Of a stretch of DNA of 10,362 bases, positions 6,982-10,362 are shown piece after piece. The translations under genes were made by a program, and so were the position numbers. Positions within the stretch are counted from its first letter, which is position 1; the number at the start of each line of letters is the position of its first letter. The notes below the pieces were generated by a model. The model was not told the DNA's origin. It ran no database searches and worked only from the letters and a program-made list of their open reading frames with translations. Origin of the DNA: CAYSRM01 sp964543205 (GTDB taxonomy: Bacteria > Verrucomicrobiota > Kiritimatiellia > UBA8416 > CAYSRM01); NCBI GenBank assembly GCA_964543205.1, contig CAZIXB010000049.1:1-10362 (forward strand), in the 5' to 3' direction.

Positions 6982-8546
6982 AAGCGTACCCCCACCTCTC
7001 GACAACCGACCCGGAGAGCGGCGCACCCCTGCTGCGGATGGAGGGCATAGAGAAGTCCTTCCCTGGCGTCAAGGCGCTGAAAGGCGTAGACCTTGAACTG
7101 CGCGCCGGCGAAGTTCTGGCGCTGGTTGGCGAGAATGGCGCGGGCAAAAGCACCCTGATCAAGATTCTTTCCGGAGTCTACTTTGCCGACAAAGGGCGGA
7201 TCACCATCGACGGACATGACAGTAATATTGGTTCACCGGCAGATGCCCGGCGGGCAGGCGTGGCCGTCATCCACCAGGAATTCAACCTTGTGCCCACGCT
7301 TTCGGCTGCGGAAAATATTTTCCTGGGCAGGGAGAAGACCCGGGCTGGTTTTACTTTGCGGGGGCAGGAACGCCGGGAAGCAGATCGGCTTTTCCGGCGT
7401 ATGGACGTGGCAATCGATCCCGACACGCTTTGCCGTGACCTGACCGTGGCCCAGCAGCAGGTTGTTGAGATTGCCAAGGCCCTGGGGTTGGAATGTCGCA
7501 TCATGGTTATGGACGAACCGAGCGCGGCTCTGACTGCCGGCGAGGTTGACAGGCTTTTAACCGTTATACGCGAACTCAAGGCGGGCGGGATGGGAATTAT
7601 CTACGTCAGCCACAGGCTGGAGGAGGTTTTTGCCGTCGCCGACCGCGTGACCGTGCTGCGGGACGGAGAGAGCGTGGGCGCCGAACGTGTTCGGGACATC
7701 GCCAAGCCGCGGCTTATCGAGATGATGGTAGGCCGAAAGATGGAGAACGAGTTCCCGAGCGCTCAGGCGAAGATTGGCGCTGCGCGCCTGACTGTCGAAA
7801 AACTTTCCCGGGGCAGTGAGGTGCGCAACGTATCCTTTACAGTGCGGGCGGGGGAGATACTGGGCATTGCCGGCCTGGTAGGCGCGGGTCGAACGGAAAC
7901 CGCGCGCCTCATATTCGGCGCCGATCGCGCGGGCTCCGGACGAATTTGGCTGGATGGGAAACGCCTGAAGATTCAATCGCCTTCTGACGCAATACGCAAT
8001 GGTATCTGTCTGCTTACCGAAGACCGCAAGGGCCAGGGACTGATCCTGGATATGAGTGTGCGGGAGAACTTCGGACTGCCCAACATGTCCGGATTTTCCA
8101 GATTTGGCCTGATTAACAAAAGCGCAGAGCGCAAGTCGTTTATGCGTCATGCCGACAGCATGCGCATCAAGACGCCCGACGCCGAGACGCCGGCGCGCAA
8201 TCTCTCCGGCGGCAACCAGCAGAAAGTGGTGCTGGCCAAGTGGCTGGAATCGGACTTCGAGGTGATTATTTTCGATGAGCCCACCAGGGGTATTGACGTC
8301 GGGGCCAAGTACGAGATTTATGCGCTTATCAATAAACTGGCGGCTGCCGGCAAGGCCGTGATCATAATTTCGTCAGAACTTCCCGAGATCCTGGGGATGA
8401 GCCACCGGGCGCTGGTTATGCACGAAGGGCGGGTGCGTGGTGAAATCGGCGACCCCGCCGGCGCCACGCAGGAGCAGATTCTGGCGCTGGCCGTCGGACA
8501 TGACAGCGGGTGCCCTGTCCGTGTCTTGGGGGAGGCGAGGCCATGA
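6978..8546 (+). CDS. Sugar ABC transporter ATP-binding protein, RbsA/MglA type with two ATPase domains
   Basis: The product (522 aa) powers uptake from the cytoplasmic face. Domain 1 has Walker A GENGAGKS (51-58), the family-typical signature LTVAQQQVVEIAKAL (from 155), Walker B IMVMDEPSAALT (Asp179, Glu180) and a switch-region YVSHRLEEVF. Domain 2 has a degenerate Walker A, VGAGRTET (Gly302 onward, no Lys at the usual place), signature LSGGNQQK (409-416) and FDEPTRGIDVGAKYE (Asp433, Glu434). A degenerate second Walker A is normal for CUT2-class sugar importers. The GTG start at 6978 overlaps the upstream stop (GTGA), suggesting translational coupling; AGAGAAG at 6966-6972 is only a modest ribosome site. 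This start adds about 20 residues before MEGIEKSFPGVKAL, where many relatives begin, so an internal ATG at 7038 is the alternative. Its sugar cannot be read from the ATPase. Confidence 0.95.
   Translation: MKAYPHLSTTDPESGAPLLRMEGIEKSFPGVKALKGVDLELRAGEVLALVGENGAGKSTLIKILSGVYFADKGRITIDGHDSNIGSPADARRAGVAVIHQEFNLVPTLSAAENIFLGREKTRAGFTLRGQERREADRLFRRMDVAIDPDTLCRDLTVAQQQVVEIAKALGLECRIMVMDEPSAALTAGEVDRLLTVIRELKAGGMGIIYVSHRLEEVFAVADRVTVLRDGESVGAERVRDIAKPRLIEMMVGRKMENEFPSAQAKIGAARLTVEKLSRGSEVRNVSFTVRAGEILGIAGLVGAGRTETARLIFGADRAGSGRIWLDGKRLKIQSPSDAIRNGICLLTEDRKGQGLILDMSVRENFGLPNMSGFSRFGLINKSAERKSFMRHADSMRIKTPDAETPARNLSGGNQQKVVLAKWLESDFEVIIFDEPTRGIDVGAKYEIYALINKLAAAGKAVIIISSELPEILGMSHRALVMHEGRVRGEIGDPAGATQEQILALAVGHDSGCPVRVLGEARP
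8528..8535 (+). promoter_or_regulatory. Ribosome binding site for the permease gene
   Basis: GGGGGAGG lies 7 bases before ATG 8543 within the end of the ATPase gene. It is the best ribosome site in the transport genes and decides for ATG 8543 over the upstream in-frame GTG at 8510. Confidence 0.7.
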
Positions 8547-9907
8547 CTTTGTCTAAAATCCGGAAAATTATCTCCACTTTCACTTCGGATCATGGCATGG
8601 TCTTTGTGCTTCTGCTTCTCTGCGCATATTATTCGTGGGCCACGCTGTCGGAACAAAACCCGGAGGGTCCGGAGGCGGTGGCGCAGCTCTCTCGTGAACT
8701 GAACGCGTCCTGTCCGAGTTCGGCGCGCGTTCTGGTTGTTTCCAAAGGCAACTCTGAAGGCGAGCGCTTTGCAGAGGCTCTGGCAGCCAGGCTTAGAGAG
8801 CAAGGTTTCAAGGCGGTGCAGGTCGTCAGCGGGGAACCGGTGGCGGTACGGCGGGCAGTGGACGCTGCGGTGGCCGCCGGAACGCCTCCCCAGGTCATGG
8901 CCACCACGCGCGACTATGCGCCGTTTGTGGCCAGCATAGGGAAGCGTTATCCAGCCTTATCCGATGTGCCGTTAAAGATTCCGGACAGCTATACCTGGCC
9001 GACTTTTCTGCTGCCAGCTAACCTTCTCAACGTAGCCAACCAGATTGCGGTGATTGCTATTGTCGCTGTGGGCATGACCATGGTTATCATCACTGCCGGC
9101 ATCGACCTGTCGGTAGGAAGCCTGGTTGCGCTCAGCGCTGTGGCCGCCACCTGGCTGATCGGGCGGCTCGGCGGGACGGATGCCTCAGCGCCGGCTATGG
9201 TTGCCGGTTGCATGGCGGCGATTGTGCTATGCGCGGGAGTGGGCGTTTTTTCCGGTTCGATGATCACTGTCTTTCGGATACCGCCCTTCATTGTTACCCT
9301 GGCGATGATGCAGGTAGCCAGCGGACTGGCCTACATTATCTCGCGTGGACGGCCGATTTATCAGGTTCCCGATAGTTTCGTCTGGCTGGGCCGGGGCACA
9401 TCGCCGCTGTTTTCACTGCCTTACGCGGTACTTCTCATGGGTGCGATCTACGCCTTGGCGCATGTGCTCATGACCCGCACGGTTCTGGGGCGTTATATCT
9501 ACGCGGTGGGCGGCAACGCTGAAGCCGCGCGTCTTTCAGGTGTGCGGGTAAAACGGGTTCTGCTCTTCGTGTATGCTGTCAGCGGGGCCATGGCAGGCCT
9601 GGGCGGGGTACTGATGGCGTCTCAGCTCAAGAGCGGAGCGCCTACCTACGGGCTGATGTACGAGCTTTATGTGATAGCCGCGGTGGTTGTTGGCGGAAGC
9701 AGCCTGTCCGGCGGGCAGGGGCGGGTCACCGGCACACTGACCGGCGCGTTCATTATCGCGGTAATTCAGAACGGCATGAACCTCACAAACGTTGAAAGCT
9801 ATACCCAAAAGGTGGTGCTGGGTCTGGTTATTCTTGGCTCAGTCCTTCTGGATACGCTCAAGAAGCGCGGTTGGTCGTTGTGGCCGGCGCGGCGCGGGCA
9901 GGCTTAA
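8543..9907 (+). CDS. Sugar ABC transporter permease, RbsC-like, with an extra periplasmic alpha/beta domain
   Basis: The product (454 aa) forms the inner-membrane channel of the CUT2-type importer. Residues 160-454 follow E. coli RbsC closely: LLNVANQIAVIAIVAVGMT, then AGIDLSVGSL (185-194), PFIVTLAMM, LGRYIYAVGGNAEAARLSG (cytoplasmic coupling loop, GGN at 323-325), VVVGGSSLSGGQGR and TGAFIIAVIQNGMNL. I count about ten hydrophobic segments. It is far longer than E. coli RbsC (about 321 aa) because of an insertion. The first segment (about 18-35) is preceded by Lys/Arg, placing the N-terminus inside. Then come about 120 soluble residues (36-159) before the second segment, so the insert should face the periplasm. 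Its pattern is strand 61-69, helix 71-88, strand 89-96, helix 98-112, strand 116-121, helix 122-136. ATG 8543 overlaps the ATPase stop (ATGA). The gene ends the apparent operon. The role of the inserted domain is unknown. Confidence 0.94.
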   Translation: MTLSKIRKIISTFTSDHGMVFVLLLLCAYYSWATLSEQNPEGPEAVAQLSRELNASCPSSARVLVVSKGNSEGERFAEALAARLREQGFKAVQVVSGEPVAVRRAVDAAVAAGTPPQVMATTRDYAPFVASIGKRYPALSDVPLKIPDSYTWPTFLLPANLLNVANQIAVIAIVAVGMTMVIITAGIDLSVGSLVALSAVAATWLIGRLGGTDASAPAMVAGCMAAIVLCAGVGVFSGSMITVFRIPPFIVTLAMMQVASGLAYIISRGRPIYQVPDSFVWLGRGTSPLFSLPYAVLLMGAIYALAHVLMTRTVLGRYIYAVGGNAEAARLSGVRVKRVLLFVYAVSGAMAGLGGVLMASQLKSGAPTYGLMYELYVIAAVVVGGSSLSGGQGRVTGTLTGAFIIAVIQNGMNLTNVESYTQKVVLGLVILGSVLLDTLKKRGWSLWPARRGQA

Positions 9908-9942
9908 CCCGCATATATCTCACAGGATTTCGTAGTAGCCTG

Positions 9943-9958
9943 TCCGCCATCCGGCGGA
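9943..9958. repeat. GC-rich hairpin after the permease gene
   Basis: TCCGCC and GGCGGA form a perfect 6-base stem around the loop ATCC, 35 bases past the permease stop. No T-run follows, so it is not a standard intrinsic terminator. It could protect the 3' end of the operon transcript or be chance. Confidence 0.35.
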
Positions 9959-9984
9959 AGAGCGTGGAAAGCGCTGCTGGACGG

Positions 9985-10003
9985 ATTTATCCAATTGATA
10001 AAT
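9985..10003. promoter_or_regulatory. AT-rich 7-base inverted repeat, possible operator
   Basis: ATTTATC and GATAAAT are perfect inverted arms separated by 5 bases (CAATT). The site lies about 150 bases before the last gene and upstream of the weak promoter candidate. Its size would suit a dimeric regulator, but no regulator gene is nearby and no known operator matches it. Confidence 0.3.
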
Positions 10004-10013
10004 AGATGTTTAT

Positions 10014-10029
10014 ACAGAAAGAATTCTGT
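10014..10029. promoter_or_regulatory. 6-base inverted repeat beside a TTGACA box
   Basis: ACAGAA and TTCTGT form perfect arms around AGAA. The right arm ends 6 bases before the TTGACA at 10036, a place where a bound protein could affect RNA polymerase. It may equally be a chance palindrome in AT-rich DNA. Confidence 0.25.
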
Positions 10030-10035
10030 TAACTT

Positions 10036-10067
10036 TTGACAGTATCGATTTTCGCCATGGCCATATT
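10036..10067 (+). promoter_or_regulatory. Weak sigma-70-like promoter candidate for the last gene
   Basis: A perfect TTGACA (10036-10041) is followed by CATATT (10062-10067), which matches the -10 consensus at four of six positions, but the 20-base spacer is longer than usual. It lies about 80 bases before the start of the gene at 10150. Some promoter is expected in this 242-base gap because the preceding operon appears to end; this is the best candidate seen, not a firm call. Confidence 0.25.
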
Positions 10068-10137
10068 GTGCTTGTTTATGGCGATGACGTCAAGGTTGGA
10101 AATAAAAATCTATGGTAAAAAACTTGGACGTACAAAC

Positions 10138-10144
10138 AAAGGAG
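10138..10144 (+). promoter_or_regulatory. Strong ribosome binding site for the last gene
   Basis: AAAGGAG ends 5 bases before ATG 10150. It is the clearest Shine-Dalgarno sequence in the window and fixes the start of the gene that runs off the right edge. Confidence 0.75.
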
Positions 10145-10149
10145 TTGAC

Positions 10150-10362
10150 ATGAAAGCTACAGTGGCAGCGGTATGGATGGCGGTGATGGTGTCGGCGGTT
10201 GGGCTGGCATTGGCAGGAACAAACACATGGGAAGGCGACACCGATGGGGAGTGGGATAACGACTCGTTTGATGCGGCTGGCGCGACCGATGATCCCACCG
10301 CCGCGGGCGACACGGCCGAGTTCGGCGAAGGCACAACGACCTCCGCTGTTATCGTGGACAGC
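10150..10362 (+). CDS. Exported protein with autotransporter-repeat-like N-terminus, 3'-partial
   Basis: The frame runs open for 71 codons to the last base, so only the N-terminus is present. It opens with a signal peptide: MKA, a hydrophobic stretch VAAVWMAVMVSAVGLALA, and a likely cut after residue 22 or 23. The mature part begins TNTWEGDTDGEWDNDSFD and continues with AAGDTAEFGEG and VIVD. A Trp-rich N-terminus in which W, G, D and N precede a GDTA-F-G motif is typical of proteins with autotransporter-associated beta-strand repeats, common in Verrucomicrobiota and relatives. The mature part is very acidic, with many Asp/Glu and no Lys or Arg in the visible portion. A secreted or surface role is likely; the function is unknown. 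It has its own strong ribosome site and sits 242 bases after the permease gene, so it probably starts a new transcription unit. Confidence 0.75.
   Translation, partial: MKATVAAVWMAVMVSAVGLALAGTNTWEGDTDGEWDNDSFDAAGATDDPTAAGDTAEFGEGTTTSAVIVDS

Noticed and set aside
8510..8542. GTG 8510 as start of the permease
   Set aside because: The strong GGGGGAGG site and the 4-base ATGA overlap both point to ATG 8543.
9943..9975. Intrinsic terminator after the permease gene
   Set aside because: The GC-rich hairpin is not followed by a T-run, and the next weak hairpin (AGCG/CGCT) has only a 4-base stem.
10085..10092. Perfect palindrome TGACGTCA
   Set aside because: It is only 8 bases, has no second copy nearby and no bacterial regulator I can tie to it; chance is likely.
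1..10362. CRISPR arrays, tRNA or rRNA genes, insertion sequences, attachment sites
   Set aside because: No spaced direct repeats, cloverleaf-like sequence, transposase or integrase motif was found on reading both strands.

Overview
The window looks like bacterial chromosome from a Gram-negative carbohydrate degrader. Secreted beta-helix and autotransporter-repeat-like proteins, a large multidomain exported glycosidase with a LamG tail, and tightly packed genes recall the PVC superphylum (Lentisphaerota, Kiritimatiellota, Verrucomicrobiota, Planctomycetota). That placement is inference from protein style; there is no rRNA or other marker here.

Layout, all genes on the + strand. (1) 2-1576: the 3' part of a large surface-type protein with beta-helix-like repeats, open through the left edge. 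(2) 1578-6011: an exported GH38 alpha-mannosidase with about 650 extra C-terminal residues: a GH38-associated module, a chitobiase-C-like domain, an Ig-like domain and a LamG domain. (3) 6013-6981: a lipoprotein sugar-binding protein of the RbsB type. (4) 6978-8546: a double-ATPase RbsA/MglA-type ABC protein. (5) 8543-9907: an RbsC-type permease carrying an extra soluble domain of about 120 residues. (6) 9908-10149: a non-coding gap with three short inverted repeats and a weak promoter candidate. (7) 10150-10362: the start of a second exported protein, cut by the right edge, with an autotransporter-associated beta-strand style N-terminus.

Genes 1 to 5 almost certainly form one transcription unit. 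The first two junctions leave one base between stop and start, and the next two overlap by 4 bases. The simplest reading is a mannoside-use operon: the exported alpha-mannosidase trims mannose (or a related sugar) from an external glycan held by its LamG tail or by the surface protein, and the CUT2-type transporter imports the freed monosaccharide. No regulator, sugar kinase or isomerase lies in the window.

The most unusual feature is the permease. Between its first and second membrane segments, on the predicted periplasmic side, it carries a beta-alpha-beta-alpha-beta-alpha domain absent from E. coli RbsC. Its pattern resembles the opening half-lobe of the type-1 periplasmic binding protein encoded two genes upstream.
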